DNA of 64,000 nt. It comes from Paenibacillus doosanensis. Lineage in GTDB: Bacteria > Bacillota > Bacilli > Paenibacillales > NBRC-103111. Each line of letters opens with the position of its first letter. Position 1 is the first letter of the stretch. The stretch is from the NCBI RefSeq assembly GCF_025060755.1, contig NZ_JANYUY010000021.1, forward strand, positions 1 to 64,000, written 5' to 3'. Below the pieces are notes generated by a model, which worked only from the letters and a program-made list of their open reading frames with translations, did not search any database and was not told the origin of the DNA. A program made the position numbers and the translations under genes. Below are positions 9,551-18,095 of the stretch, piece after piece.

Positions 9551-11419
9551 ATGGAAGCAAGCTGGGTTCGGATATGGAGAAGTCCTTATATTATCATTAC
9601 TTTGCTGCTGTGGGTCAAGGTCGCCCTGCTGAGATATTTTTTATTCGACGAAGTGATCGTTTCCTGGTGGCTGCTCGATCTCGCCAGTCTTGCCGTGTTG
9701 TCAGGATGCGTCGAGCTGTTATTCCGTTATCCGGCCAAGAAAACCGCCTACTGGATTGTTAATGCGGTGATGTCGCTGATCTTTTTTGCCGCTACGCTCT
9801 ATTTCGAGCATTTCGGCTCCGTTATTACCTATACCTCCGTTTTGGAGATCAAACAAGTTTTGCAGATTTCCTCCAGCGTCAAGGCGACGATCCGGCTTGC
9901 GGATTATTTATTTTTCCTTGATTTTGCCGTGTTTTTTTTGTTATGGCTTGTTTTTAGACGCAGCGGGGCTCATATCCTGCTTGCCGTCGCTTTGCGCAAG
10001 TATGCGGTCATCGCCGTGACGGCCGCCTGCCTCATCGTCTGCGCCGTCTTCATCAAGCTGAACCTCGGCATCGTCAACGAGCTGGTTCGCGCCAATCAGT
10101 TGGGGCTGCTCAACTATGAAGCGTCGGTTTTGGCCAATAGCATTAAAGGCAGAAAAACGACCAACTTCAGCACCACATCGGAAGCTTTGAATGTCGTAAG
10201 CGATTATGAAGCGAGCTACGGATACAATCCGAACGCCGGAGAAACGCCAAAATATTTCGGCTCTCAGCAGGGGAAAAATGTGATCGTCGTGCAGTTGGAA
10301 GCGTTCCAGAACTTCCCGATCCATCTTAACTTCCACGGTCAGGAGGTTACGCCCGTATTGAACAAGCTGGCTGCCGAAAGCTACTATTTCCCTCACATTT
10401 TCCAGCAGATCGGCCAAGGGAATACGTCCGATGCCGAATTCATGTCCAACACGTCGATTTATCCGACAGGGACGATTCCGATGTCGACCGGTTACGGCGA
10501 CCGCGTGCTGCCCAGTTTGCCCCGTCTGCTCGAAGCGATCGGCTATGAAGCCGATACGTTTCACGTAAACGAGGTTCATTTCTGGGACCGGTATAAGCTG
10601 TATCCGGCGCTCGGCTTCACCCATTACTACGACAAGCCCTATTACAACAACGACTTCTTCAACTCCTTCGGAGCATCGGACGAGGAATTGTTCCGTGTCG
10701 GGGCAGAAAAGCTAAGCGAGCTGCACAAGCAGGGCAAACCGTTCTATGCCCAGTTTATTACGGTATCCAGCCACTTTCCGTTCAAGATTCCGAACGATCG
10801 CCGCAAAATGACGATCCCGGCCGATCTCGAAGGCAAACAGCTCGGCGATTATTTGCTGTCCGTCAATTATACCGACTATGCCGTCGGCACGTTTATCGAC
10901 CGTCTGAAGGCGGCCGGCATATGGGATAACACGATATTCGTCGCTTACGGCGATCATTTCGGCCTGCAGCCGGAGGACAACGATCCGAAGGAGCTGAGCG
11001 AGCAGCTCGGAATGACGTACCATCCGGTAATCTCCCGCTTCAACATCCCGCTGTTCATCCATGTTCCCGGGCAAACGGCCCCCCAAGTGGTGAACCAGGT
11101 GGGCGGGCAGCTCGACATTATGCCGACGATAACCAACCTGCTCGGCATTTCGCTGCAGCAGCAGCAATTCCTTCATTTCGGGCAGGATTTGCTGAATATG
11201 CGCCATAATGTGCTCGGGATGAGATATTATATGCCGACAGGCTCCTTCTTCAACAACATCATTATGTTCCAACCGGGCAAGGCGTTCGACGACGGTACGG
11301 CCGTCACGCTTCGCACGCTGGCTCCGGCCAACATTCAGCCGTACCGAAGCGACTTCGACTATATTATGAACTTGATGAAAATGTCCGATGACTACGTGAA
11401 GCTGCTGCCCAAACGATGA
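9551..11419 (+). CDS. ltaS: Lipoteichoic acid synthase family protein
   Basis: Polymerises glycerol phosphate from phosphatidylglycerol on the outer membrane face. I take the ATG at 9551 (GGGGG about 6 nt upstream), giving 622 aa, near the family length; an upstream TTG at 9419 is possible. About five membrane segments fill residues 1-170. The extracellular sulfatase-fold domain has Glu250 (VVQLEAF), the nucleophile Thr292 (GQGNTSDAEF) and Asp468-His469 (YGDHFG), matching the Mn-binding and catalytic set of LtaS. Bacilli often have several paralogues (LtaS, YfnI, YqgS, YvgJ), so the symbol is by family only. It could be the primase-type member. Confidence 0.88.
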   Translation: MEASWVRIWRSPYIIITLLLWVKVALLRYFLFDEVIVSWWLLDLASLAVLSGCVELLFRYPAKKTAYWIVNAVMSLIFFAATLYFEHFGSVITYTSVLEIKQVLQISSSVKATIRLADYLFFLDFAVFFLLWLVFRRSGAHILLAVALRKYAVIAVTAACLIVCAVFIKLNLGIVNELVRANQLGLLNYEASVLANSIKGRKTTNFSTTSEALNVVSDYEASYGYNPNAGETPKYFGSQQGKNVIVVQLEAFQNFPIHLNFHGQEVTPVLNKLAAESYYFPHIFQQIGQGNTSDAEFMSNTSIYPTGTIPMSTGYGDRVLPSLPRLLEAIGYEADTFHVNEVHFWDRYKLYPALGFTHYYDKPYYNNDFFNSFGASDEELFRVGAEKLSELHKQGKPFYAQFITVSSHFPFKIPNDRRKMTIPADLEGKQLGDYLLSVNYTDYAVGTFIDRLKAAGIWDNTIFVAYGDHFGLQPEDNDPKELSEQLGMTYHPVISRFNIPLFIHVPGQTAPQVVNQVGGQLDIMPTITNLLGISLQQQQFLHFGQDLLNMRHNVLGMRYYMPTGSFFNNIIMFQPGKAFDDGTAVTLRTLAPANIQPYRSDFDYIMNLMKMSDDYVKLLPKR

Positions 11420-11513
11420 TCCGTCCGGGATTCTCGCTTCTCTGTAAGCGCCTGCGGCTGTGCGGCAGGAGGAGAGGGCCGTCCCGCCATGACCGCGGCG
11501 CGGGCAGGAAGGG

Positions 11514-12701
11514 TTACGCTTGCATAACGCCGCGCGTCTGCGTTTGCGCCCGCGGCATATCGGGAAGCTCGTTGACCGATACGACGTCGTCGGTCCGTTT
11601 CTTCGGACGCTTCCAGAAGCGTTCGCTGCCGGGAAGATCGTCAAACCAAGCGGCGTCTTCGGGGCAATCGAGCACCATAAATTTGCCGTATTCATCGTCC
11701 CGCGACTGATGGTATTTGAGATAAGCCTTGCCGTTCTCGATAGCCAAAATTTCGATTTTGCCCGAAGTGTGGCTCATGGACAGGCGGATTCGTTTGCCGA
11801 GGCCGGAAGTTCTGGCCTTGGCGCCTTCTACGATTCGGTACACTTCCTGCAGCGGCAGCACGAAATCGCGGTTGCCGGCAACGGGGCGGTTGATGAAGAA
11901 ATAATACGGGGTTACGCCGGCCCAGGACAGCTTGTCGAGCAATTCGCCGAGCACGGCCGGGTCGTCATTGATTCCGCGCAAGACCGGCGTCTGGTTAACG
12001 ACGATGGCTCCTGCCTGATGCAGCGCCTCGAAGCCGAGCTTCGCCTCGCGCGTAATTTCTCGCGGATGATTGATGTGCGCCATCACATAAATGCGCTTGT
12101 TGGCGGTGGAAAACTCGCGGATCGTCTCCAGAAGAGCCTCGTCCTCGTAAATCCGCATCGGATTAAACACCGGAATCTTCGAGCCGAGCCGGATGATCTG
12201 AACATGCTCGATCGCTCTAAGCCGCTCCAGTATACCGCGCAGCTTGGGCGTTCCGAGAATCAGACTGTCCCCTCCGGTCAGAAGCACGTTATTGATTTCG
12301 GGGTGGTTCTCGATATATTGAAGCCCGGGATCGACGTTCGACATCGCTTCCTTGACATCGTTGCGGAACAATCTTTTGCGGAAACAGTAACGGCAGTACG
12401 CCCCGCACACCTCGGATACGATGAGCAGCGCCGTCGTCTTGTATTTATGCTGACAGCCCGGCACCACATAGTTGGTATCTTCGTCGGACGCATCCCAGCG
12501 CCCGTATTCGGAAAGCTCGCCTTCATTGGGGATGACCAGCTTGCGGATCGGATCGTTGGGATCGCTCCAATCGATCAGGTTCAAGTAATAATCGTTTACG
12601 CGAAACACGAACTTCTCCGTTATTTGCTTAAGCTTTTTTCTCTCCTGCTCGGGAATCTCCAGGATTTTGTCAATATCGGTCAAATATTTCGGCTGCGGCA
12701 T
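11514..12701 (-). CDS. KamA-family radical SAM aminomutase-like protein
   Basis: Radical SAM, PLP-dependent protein of 395 aa related to lysine 2,3-aminomutase. The cluster motif is Cys99-x3-Cys103-x2-Cys106 (CGAYCRYCF). The GGDSL segment (143-147) replaces the usual GGDPL. The probable PLP lysine is Lys315 in SHTSGKIEI, where classical LAM has a glycine-rich GGGGK. The C-terminus lacks the long tail of LAM proper. AAGGAGG precedes the ATG at 12701. Substrates other than lysine (glutamate, or the EF-P lysine as in EpmB) are possible; this sequence does not decide. The c-di-AMP riboswitch lies about 400 nt upstream on the same strand. Confidence 0.82.
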   Translation of the reverse strand: MPQPKYLTDIDKILEIPEQERKKLKQITEKFVFRVNDYYLNLIDWSDPNDPIRKLVIPNEGELSEYGRWDASDEDTNYVVPGCQHKYKTTALLIVSEVCGAYCRYCFRKRLFRNDVKEAMSNVDPGLQYIENHPEINNVLLTGGDSLILGTPKLRGILERLRAIEHVQIIRLGSKIPVFNPMRIYEDEALLETIREFSTANKRIYVMAHINHPREITREAKLGFEALHQAGAIVVNQTPVLRGINDDPAVLGELLDKLSWAGVTPYYFFINRPVAGNRDFVLPLQEVYRIVEGAKARTSGLGKRIRLSMSHTSGKIEILAIENGKAYLKYHQSRDDEYGKFMVLDCPEDAAWFDDLPGSERFWKRPKKRTDDVVSVNELPDMPRAQTQTRGVMQA

Positions 12702-12760
12702 AGAGTATCCTCCTTGAAATGACAGATTGGTTATGGGGAATCGGCGTCATTAGCGGAATA

Positions 12761-12934
12761 TCAAGGTAAACGCTTGCATATCCTTCTGCGGCTCCGGTCC
12801 GATAAAGCCAGTCTGCTAACCTGCTCCTGCTTACGCCTCCTTGTACTCCCTCCTTCCACGCGGTATGAATAAGCTTGCGTCAGCTTCGTCTGCGCCGGCT
12901 TGCTGCTTACATTCAGCGCAAACGATAATTCCAT
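12761..12934 (-). CDS. Doubtful 57-aa ORF in the riboswitch leader
   Basis: An ATG at 12934 opens a 57-codon frame that is rich in Arg, Lys and Gln, begins MELSFALNVSSKPAQT and ends 60 nt before the KamA start. No ribosome site precedes it. It may be the remnant of a secreted gene that the c-di-AMP riboswitch once controlled, or simply untranslated leader. I do not recognise it. Confidence 0.2.
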   Translation of the reverse strand: MELSFALNVSSKPAQTKLTQAYSYRVEGGSTRRRKQEQVSRLALSDRSRRRICKRLP

Positions 12935-12950
12935 GAATGAACTGAAAAGT

Positions 12951-13115
12951 TAATTTATGTATAAAATTGCATTCAAAAAAGACCCGTGCTCCATTCGGAA
13001 CATGCAAGCCGTAAGCGCTGCATGGTTCTCCTCCTGGCTCTAGCCTCGGGTCCTCATATGCAAAAAGACCCGATTTCCACGGGTCAATGAATGCAATTTC
13101 ATGCATAAATAATAA
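12951..13115 (-). repeat. Inverted repeat enclosing two terminator-like hairpins
   Basis: The plus-strand segment 12951-12988 and the reverse complement of 13079-13115 match over about 33 nt (TTTAT, then TAAAATTGCATTC or TGAAATTGCATTC, then GACCCGTG), apart from a few bases and a short A-run. The arms enclose about 90 nt containing a short ORF (13023-12973, 16 codons, with AGGAGG) and a second GACCCG-to-CGGGTC-TTTTTT stem. This may be leader RNA structure or a small palindromic insertion. Confidence 0.55.
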
Positions 13116-13123
13116 CTTGACCC
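13061..13123 (-). terminator. Riboswitch expression platform: terminator and antiterminator
   Basis: On the minus strand GACCCG (13085-13080) pairs with CGGGTC (13072-13067) and five T follow, which makes an intrinsic terminator. The same GACCC, as TTGACCC (13087-13081), can instead pair with GGGTCAA (13123-13117) just after the aptamer. The two structures exclude each other, as expected for a transcriptional riboswitch. Confidence 0.75.
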
Positions 13124-13243
13124 ATCCACTGCTGACGAGGTTAGCTGCCGGGCTCGGGAAAGATGGTTCCCTACAATCGTTACTGATTCGCCCCAAATAA
13201 TGGTTCCCCCGCTTCCCGGTTCCATAAACCGGAAATTAAGCGT
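13124..13243 (-). ncRNA. c-di-AMP riboswitch (ydaO/yuaA class)
   Basis: Read on the minus strand, the conserved blocks of the ydaO aptamer occur in order: CCGGGAAGCGGGGGAACCA, GGGGCGAATC, AGGGAACC, then CCCGAGCCCGGCAGCTAACC with TCG. In this class c-di-AMP binding turns expression off, usually of cell-wall hydrolase or K+ uptake genes. A terminator/antiterminator pair follows directly. No hydrolase or transporter gene follows here. The first real gene downstream is the KamA-like enzyme, about 400 nt away. Confidence 0.88.
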
Positions 13244-13290
13244 AGTACTATCATACACTACGAAAGTGGATGAGTCAAATTGGATCGTGC

Positions 13291-14196
13291 CTAGTCTTCG
13301 CGGGCAGCGATAAATTCCGGTCGCGGCGGCTGTCCCGAGTATGGCGGCTGCAGCTTGTTCTCCACGCTGTTATAGACGATGAAAACATTGCTTCTAGGCA
13401 TCGGCGTAATGTTGCTGTTCGAGCCGTGCATAATGTTGCAATCGAACAAAACGATCGATCCTGCCTTGCCTACCGGCGTATCGATGCCGTAGCGCTGCAC
13501 GAGCTCAGCCAAACTATCGTGGTCGGGCACGCCGTACTGCTGCCGGCGCAGCGATTTCTCATAATGATTGTCCGGCGTCCGTCCGACGCAGGAGACGTAA
13601 TCCATCTGCGAGCCGGGCACGACCATCAGCGGGCCGTTAAAATGGTAATTGTCCTCCAGCGCGATGGAGCAGCTGAGCGCCCTCATTCTCGGCATACCGT
13701 CCTCCACATGCCATGTTTCGAAATCGGAATGCCAATAAAACTCTTTGCCGGTAAAACCCGGCTTAAAGTTGATCCGCGATTGATGGATGTACGTCTCGCT
13801 TCCCAAAATGTAGTCGGTGATGCTCTTCAGCCGGGAATGGCCCGAGAGAGCCTCGAACACATCGCTGCTGCGGTGAACGTTAAAGATCGATCTTACCTCG
13901 TCGCTGTCCGGCTCGCGTATGACCTCTCCGTCGGCCGAGTCACGGCTTGCCGCCCACATCCGCTTCAGCTCCTCCTTCAGCCCTTGCACCTCGCTCGGGG
14001 AAAAGAACGATTCGATAAACAAGTAGCCGTTCCGGCGGTAAAATTCCGACTGCTCCTCGGTGATGGAGCAATTGGGCGACCATGCGGAGTAGACGACGGG
14101 GTCCCGGCGTTCCGTAATCGACGGCGTATCGGAGATCCGTGAAGGATACAAATCCGTTGCGTGCTGGACTTCGCTTGCAGGATGCGTGCTTTTCAT
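13291..14196 (-). CDS. ectD: Ectoine hydroxylase
   Basis: Fe(II)/2-oxoglutarate dioxygenase that converts ectoine to 5-hydroxyectoine, 301 aa. The EctD signature is visible as FYWHSDFETWHVEDG followed by MPRMRALS. The iron ligands are His156, Asp158 and the distal His257 (NIMHGSNSN). GAGGAGG precedes the ATG. It is the last gene of the ehuBCDA-ectABCD operon, about 80 nt after ectC. The length matches the family. The protein should be cytoplasmic. Confidence 0.95.
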   Translation of the reverse strand: MKSTHPASEVQHATDLYPSRISDTPSITERRDPVVYSAWSPNCSITEEQSEFYRRNGYLFIESFFSPSEVQGLKEELKRMWAASRDSADGEVIREPDSDEVRSIFNVHRSSDVFEALSGHSRLKSITDYILGSETYIHQSRINFKPGFTGKEFYWHSDFETWHVEDGMPRMRALSCSIALEDNYHFNGPLMVVPGSQMDYVSCVGRTPDNHYEKSLRRQQYGVPDHDSLAELVQRYGIDTPVGKAGSIVLFDCNIMHGSNSNITPMPRSNVFIVYNSVENKLQPPYSGQPPRPEFIAARED

Positions 14197-14273
14197 AAGA
14201 TATTCCTCCTCGCAGGTTTTAGTAAAATTAGATCAAGCTTAGACCGGCATCGGGTTTAAGCGGGTTAAGCGGG

Positions 14274-14654
14274 TTAAGGCAGCAAAGGATACGTACCGTT
14301 CTCATCGTGCACTTCCTGCCCGACAAGCGGGGGATTGAACACGCAGAGCATGCGCATCTGCGTCTTGCCGCGCAAATAATGCTTCTCATGCCCGTCGAGC
14401 ACATACAGCATGCCCGGACTGATCGGATATGTCTCTCCTCCGATGACCTCGATCTCGCCTTCGCCTTCGATGCAGTACACCGCCTCAATATGGTTCTGGT
14501 ACCAGATCAGCGTCTCCGTCCCCGCTTTGATGATCGTGTCGTTCAGGGAGAAGCCGACGCCGTCCTTGCGCAGCAGCAGTCTTCTCGAATTCCATGTCTG
14601 CGTATCCACATCGTCGACCGTATGAATCAGTTGCTCCAAATGCTTCACAATCAT
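14274..14654 (-). CDS. ectC: L-ectoine synthase
   Basis: Cyclises N-acetyl-diaminobutyrate to ectoine; a 126-aa cupin. It starts MIVKHLEQLI and contains WNSRRLLLRKDGVGFS, the conserved EctC start, then the cupin segments WYQNHIEAVYCIEGEG and LDGHEKHYLRG. The length equals the usual 125-135 aa. AAGGAGCGG precedes the ATG. It lies 44 nt after ectB. Confidence 0.96.
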   Translation of the reverse strand: MIVKHLEQLIHTVDDVDTQTWNSRRLLLRKDGVGFSLNDTIIKAGTETLIWYQNHIEAVYCIEGEGEIEVIGGETYPISPGMLYVLDGHEKHYLRGKTQMRMLCVFNPPLVGQEVHDENGTYPLLP

Positions 14655-14698
14655 GATGATCCGCTCCTTTTATTTCGAATAAATTACCGGGACAAGGA

Positions 14699-15991
14699 TT
14701 ACTGTCCCTGCGCCTGTTCAGCCAGCTCTTTCATGGCTTCCGCCATAATCTGCAGCCCTTGCTCCAGCAGCCCGTCTTCAATGGTCAGCGGAGGCATCAG
14801 CTTGGCGACCTCGCTGCGCGGTCCCGAAGTTTCCATGATCAAGCCCTTATCGAATGCCGCTTGGCATAACCGCTCGGCCAAGCCGTCTTCCGCGAACGCA
14901 ATGCCCTGAATCATCCCTCTGCCGCGAATTTCCCCCTGCAGCTCGGGATGGCGGGCTGCCATCCGCTCCAGCGCCGCCCTTACGGTTCGGCTTTTAAGCT
15001 CGATCGCCTTCCTGAACTCGTCGTTCGCCCAATACTGCAGCGCCTCGGCGGCCGCCACAAAAGCGAGATTGTTCCCGCGGAAGGTGCCGTTATGCTCGCC
15101 GGGCGACCATTGGTCGATGTCCGGCTTCAGCAGCGTAAGCGCCATCGGCAGACCGTATCCGCCGATCGACTTGGACAAGCAGACGATATCCGGCTCCAAT
15201 CCGGTATCGTCGAAGCTGAAGAAGGAACCGGTCCGGCCGCAGCCCATCTGAACGTCGTCGACGATCAGCAGGATGCCTTTGCTTCGGCACAAGGCTTCCA
15301 TACTTTTGAGCCAAGCCGGGCTCGCCGCATTCAGTCCGCCTTCGCCCTGAACCGTCTCCAGGATGACGGCGGCCGGCAGGTCGACGCCGCTTCCCGGATC
15401 GTCCAGCAGCTTCTCCATATACTTCACGGTGTCGACATCCGGGCCGAAGTAGCCGTCATACGGCATAAAGACAGAGTGGCTCAGCTCCACTCCCGCGCCC
15501 TTGCGTTTGAATGAGTTGCCGGTGACGGCCAAGGAACCGAGGCTCATGCCGTGGAAGGCGTTCGTAAAGCAGATAACCGTGGACCGCCCCGTTACTTTCC
15601 GCGCGATCTTCAGCGCGCTCTCTACCGCGTTCGTTCCGGTCGGACCCGGGAACATAACCTTATAGCTCAACCCCCGGGGCTTCAAAATAACGTCGTTAAA
15701 TCTCGTTAAAAACCGCTCTTTGGCGCTTGTCGCCATATCCAAACTATGCGTGACGCCGTCCTTCAGCATATAATCAAGCAGTTTGCCGCGAATGCGTTCA
15801 TTGTTATGACCGTAATTCAACGCTCCCGCTCCGGCAAAAAAATCGATATATGCATTGCCGTTTTTATCCCATAGCCTGGCGTTTTTGGCTTTGTCGAAAA
15901 CCGTTGTAAAGCTTCGGCAGTAACTGCGAACCTCGGATTCCATCTCTTCGAATACGTGCATAGAGGGCTTTTCCAGCGTTAGCGTTTTCAT
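14699..15991 (-). CDS. ectB: Diaminobutyrate-2-oxoglutarate transaminase
   Basis: Makes L-2,4-diaminobutyrate from aspartate semialdehyde using glutamate as amino donor. Class III aminotransferase of 430 aa with [16 protein letters not shown] (the PLP phosphate region), Asp245 in [12 protein letters not shown] and the Schiff-base Lys274 in [15 protein letters not shown] precedes the ATG. It sits 48 nt after ectA, and the order ectA-ectB-ectC is the standard one. Confidence 0.96.
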   Translation of the reverse strand: MKTLTLEKPSMHVFEEMESEVRSYCRSFTTVFDKAKNARLWDKNGNAYIDFFAGAGALNYGHNNERIRGKLLDYMLKDGVTHSLDMATSAKERFLTRFNDVILKPRGLSYKVMFPGPTGTNAVESALKIARKVTGRSTVICFTNAFHGMSLGSLAVTGNSFKRKGAGVELSHSVFMPYDGYFGPDVDTVKYMEKLLDDPGSGVDLPAAVILETVQGEGGLNAASPAWLKSMEALCRSKGILLIVDDVQMGCGRTGSFFSFDDTGLEPDIVCLSKSIGGYGLPMALTLLKPDIDQWSPGEHNGTFRGNNLAFVAAAEALQYWANDEFRKAIELKSRTVRAALERMAARHPELQGEIRGRGMIQGIAFAEDGLAERLCQAAFDKGLIMETSGPRSEVAKLMPPLTIEDGLLEQGLQIMAEAMKELAEQAQGQ

Positions 15992-16039
15992 CGGTTTTCC
16001 TCCCTGTGTGCGGTTCTTTTTATAACTGTGAATCTGCGG

Positions 16040-16546
16040 CTATATGCCCGGGGCTGATTTCGGCCCCAATACGAACAATATTTCATCCTCGTGCTGCTGC
16101 CCTTCGGAGAACATCGAAGCCGGATATCCTTCGGTTAGCTGAACCTCGACTCCCCGTTCCTCAGCAACGGCCAGAAACAGCGCCTGCGAAGCCCGATTCG
16201 AGGGGCTGATCGTCGTCTCCGCATAGCGGACGCCTTCGCAGCAGGGCGATGAGAACAGCTCCCGCAGCAGCTGTTTGGCAATGCCTCTTCTCTGCCGGTC
16301 CGGCGCGACGCCGATCTGCCATACGAACAAGCGGTCCGGCTTGCCGGGAATGCGAAATGCGGACACGAAGCCCGCAATGCCCGCTTCATCCTCGGCGACG
16401 ATGCAGCTGTCCCTGAAGTAATCGCACAGCAAAATGTAGCAGTAGACGGAATTGACGTCGAGCGCCCCCGTCTGCTTCGCGAGGCTCCACACCGCCGCCC
16501 CGTCTTCCTTGACCGGGTGGCGGTAACGTATGACAGGCGATTCCAT
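16040..16546 (-). CDS. ectA: L-2,4-diaminobutyrate acetyltransferase
   Basis: GNAT acetyltransferase that makes N-gamma-acetyl-diaminobutyrate. The ATG at 16546 is preferred over a TTG seven codons upstream because GGGAGGGAGAGG ends 4 nt before it. The protein has 168 aa. The acetyl-CoA motif reads QIGVAPDRQRRGIAKQLL, and EctA-typical text includes LDVNSVYCYILLC and TISPSNRASQALF. It follows ehuA with 17 nt between stop and start, so transport and synthesis genes are in one operon. Confidence 0.94.
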   Translation of the reverse strand: MESPVIRYRHPVKEDGAAVWSLAKQTGALDVNSVYCYILLCDYFRDSCIVAEDEAGIAGFVSAFRIPGKPDRLFVWQIGVAPDRQRRGIAKQLLRELFSSPCCEGVRYAETTISPSNRASQALFLAVAEERGVEVQLTEGYPASMFSEGQQHEDEILFVLGPKSAPGI

Positions 16547-16563
16547 GAAGCCTCTCCCTCCCT

Positions 16564-17334
16564 TCAAGACGAACGGAATCGTTTGAGAAACGATTGCAGC
16601 CGTTCGCTTTGCGGATTTTCGAAAATCGCTTCCGGAGGACCTTGTTCGACGATCCTTCCTTCGGCTCCGAAGATGACCCTGTCGGCGACATCCTTGGCAA
16701 AATCCATTTCATGCGTGATCAGCATCATCGCCATGCTGCCTTCCTCGGCGATTTCACGAATGACTTCGAGCACTTCGCCCACCAGCTCCGGGTCCAGCGC
16801 CGAGGTCACCTCGTCGAACACCATCACCATCGGCCGCATGACCAAAGCTCTGGCGATCGCCACCCGCTGCTTCTGTCCCCCGGACAATTGGGCCGGATAC
16901 ATATCCAGCTTATCCTGCAAGCCGACCTTGCCCAGCATGCTGACCGCCCGCTCGGCAGCCTCTTCCCTGGACAGCCCGAGCACCTTGCGGGGCGCTTCCG
17001 TCACGTTGCGGAGCACCGTCATATGCGGGAACAGGTTAAAATGCTGGAACACCATACCGACCTTCCCGCGCATCCGGTGCAGATGCCGTTCGTCCGCCCG
17101 CACGAACGCCCCCTTGCGGGGCATATGCCACAATCCTTCGCCGTCCAGCTCGATCGTGCCCGAGGTCGGTTCCTCCAAGGTCATCAGCATCCGCCCGAGC
17201 GTCGTCTTACCCGAACCGCTCGGACCGATCAGAGCCAGCTTCTCGCCCGGCGCCATCTCCAGATCGATGCCTTTGATCACTTTGAGATCGCCGAACGATT
17301 TGGTTACTTGCGAATATTTCACTATTGGCTGCAT
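16564..17334 (-). CDS. ehuA: Ectoine/hydroxyectoine ABC transporter ATPase
   Basis: ATPase subunit of a polar amino-acid class importer, 256 aa. Walker A is GPSGSGKTT, the signature LSGGQKQRVAIARAL, Walker B VMVFDEVTSALDP and the switch His is in ITHEMDFA. The segment HRMRGKVGMVFQHFNLFPHM is typical of EhuA. It lies between the two permease genes and ectA. The assignment to ectoines rests mainly on the neighbouring ectABCD; the family alone would allow other amino acids. Confidence 0.9.
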   Translation of the reverse strand: MQPIVKYSQVTKSFGDLKVIKGIDLEMAPGEKLALIGPSGSGKTTLGRMLMTLEEPTSGTIELDGEGLWHMPRKGAFVRADERHLHRMRGKVGMVFQHFNLFPHMTVLRNVTEAPRKVLGLSREEAAERAVSMLGKVGLQDKLDMYPAQLSGGQKQRVAIARALVMRPMVMVFDEVTSALDPELVGEVLEVIREIAEEGSMAMMLITHEMDFAKDVADRVIFGAEGRIVEQGPPEAIFENPQSERLQSFLKRFRSS

Positions 17335-17368
17335 GCTCTGCCTGCCCCCCTTCGTTGTCCTAGCTGCT

Positions 17369-18088
17369 TTATGAGCCCACCGCCTTCTCGGCGCTCCTCC
17401 CGGCCTGCCCCCGTCCGCTCCCCGGCCGCTGCCCCGGCTGAAGCGTAAGCCGCTTCTCCAAGGCGCGAATGAGCAGCGAGGCTGGATAGCTGACGATCAG
17501 GAACAAGACGCCGACCATCGTGTAAGGCTCGAATACGCGATACGATTCGGAGACGATATTTTTGGCGGTCAGCAGCATTTCGACCAACGTAATCGCAGAC
17601 AAAACCGGGGTTTCCTTGAACATCACCAAGAGATAATTCCCCATTACGGGAATGACGGGCGGTATCGCTTGCGGCAGGATGACCGTCATCCATGTTTTCG
17701 CCTTCGGAAAATTCAAAGCGACCGCCGCCTCCCACTGCCCTTTGGGCACCGCCTCGATACCGGAGCGGTACACCTCGGACATGTACGTGCTGTAATGAAG
17801 CCCAAGTCCAATAATCCCTACGGCAAAAGCAGACAATGAGATGTTGGCGACTTTGGGCAGCGTATAATACAGGAAAAAAATTTGCACGAGCAGCGGCGTG
17901 TTGCGGATAAAGCTCACCACTCCCCGCGAGACCGCGGATATCACGGCCCAGCGGGAGGCCGAGGCCATTGCCAGCAGCAGACCGCCGAAGCAGGAGAGCG
18001 CGAAGCCGCAGCATGTCGCGAGCACCGTCATCCTCAATGCCCGCAGCAGCTCGGGCAATATTTGCATTGCGTAGTCCCAGTTCCACAT
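17369..18088 (-). CDS. ehuD: Ectoine/hydroxyectoine ABC transporter permease
   Basis: Inner-membrane permease of the HisM/GlnP class, 239 aa from the ATG at 18088 (AAGGATG 6 nt upstream). The sequence begins MWNWDYAMQILPELLRALRM, as in EhuD. About five hydrophobic segments and the coupling motif EAVPKGQWEAAVALNF are present. The C-terminus is unusually rich in Gly, Arg and Gln after the last membrane segment. It lies 7 nt after ehuC and 34 nt before ehuA. Confidence 0.88.
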   Translation of the reverse strand: MWNWDYAMQILPELLRALRMTVLATCCGFALSCFGGLLLAMASASRWAVISAVSRGVVSFIRNTPLLVQIFFLYYTLPKVANISLSAFAVGIIGLGLHYSTYMSEVYRSGIEAVPKGQWEAAVALNFPKAKTWMTVILPQAIPPVIPVMGNYLLVMFKETPVLSAITLVEMLLTAKNIVSESYRVFEPYTMVGVLFLIVSYPASLLIRALEKRLTLQPGQRPGSGRGQAGRSAEKAVGS

Positions 18089-18095
18089 GCTTACC

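Noticed and set aside
12831-13196. Open frame of 121 codons on the minus strand across the riboswitch
   Set aside because: It starts inside the conserved aptamer and runs through the terminator hairpin. Its codons look random and it has no ribosome site.
12951-13243. Leader considered as a T-box
   Set aside because: The T-box core (AGGGTGGNACCGCG) is absent, while all ydaO aptamer blocks are present in order.
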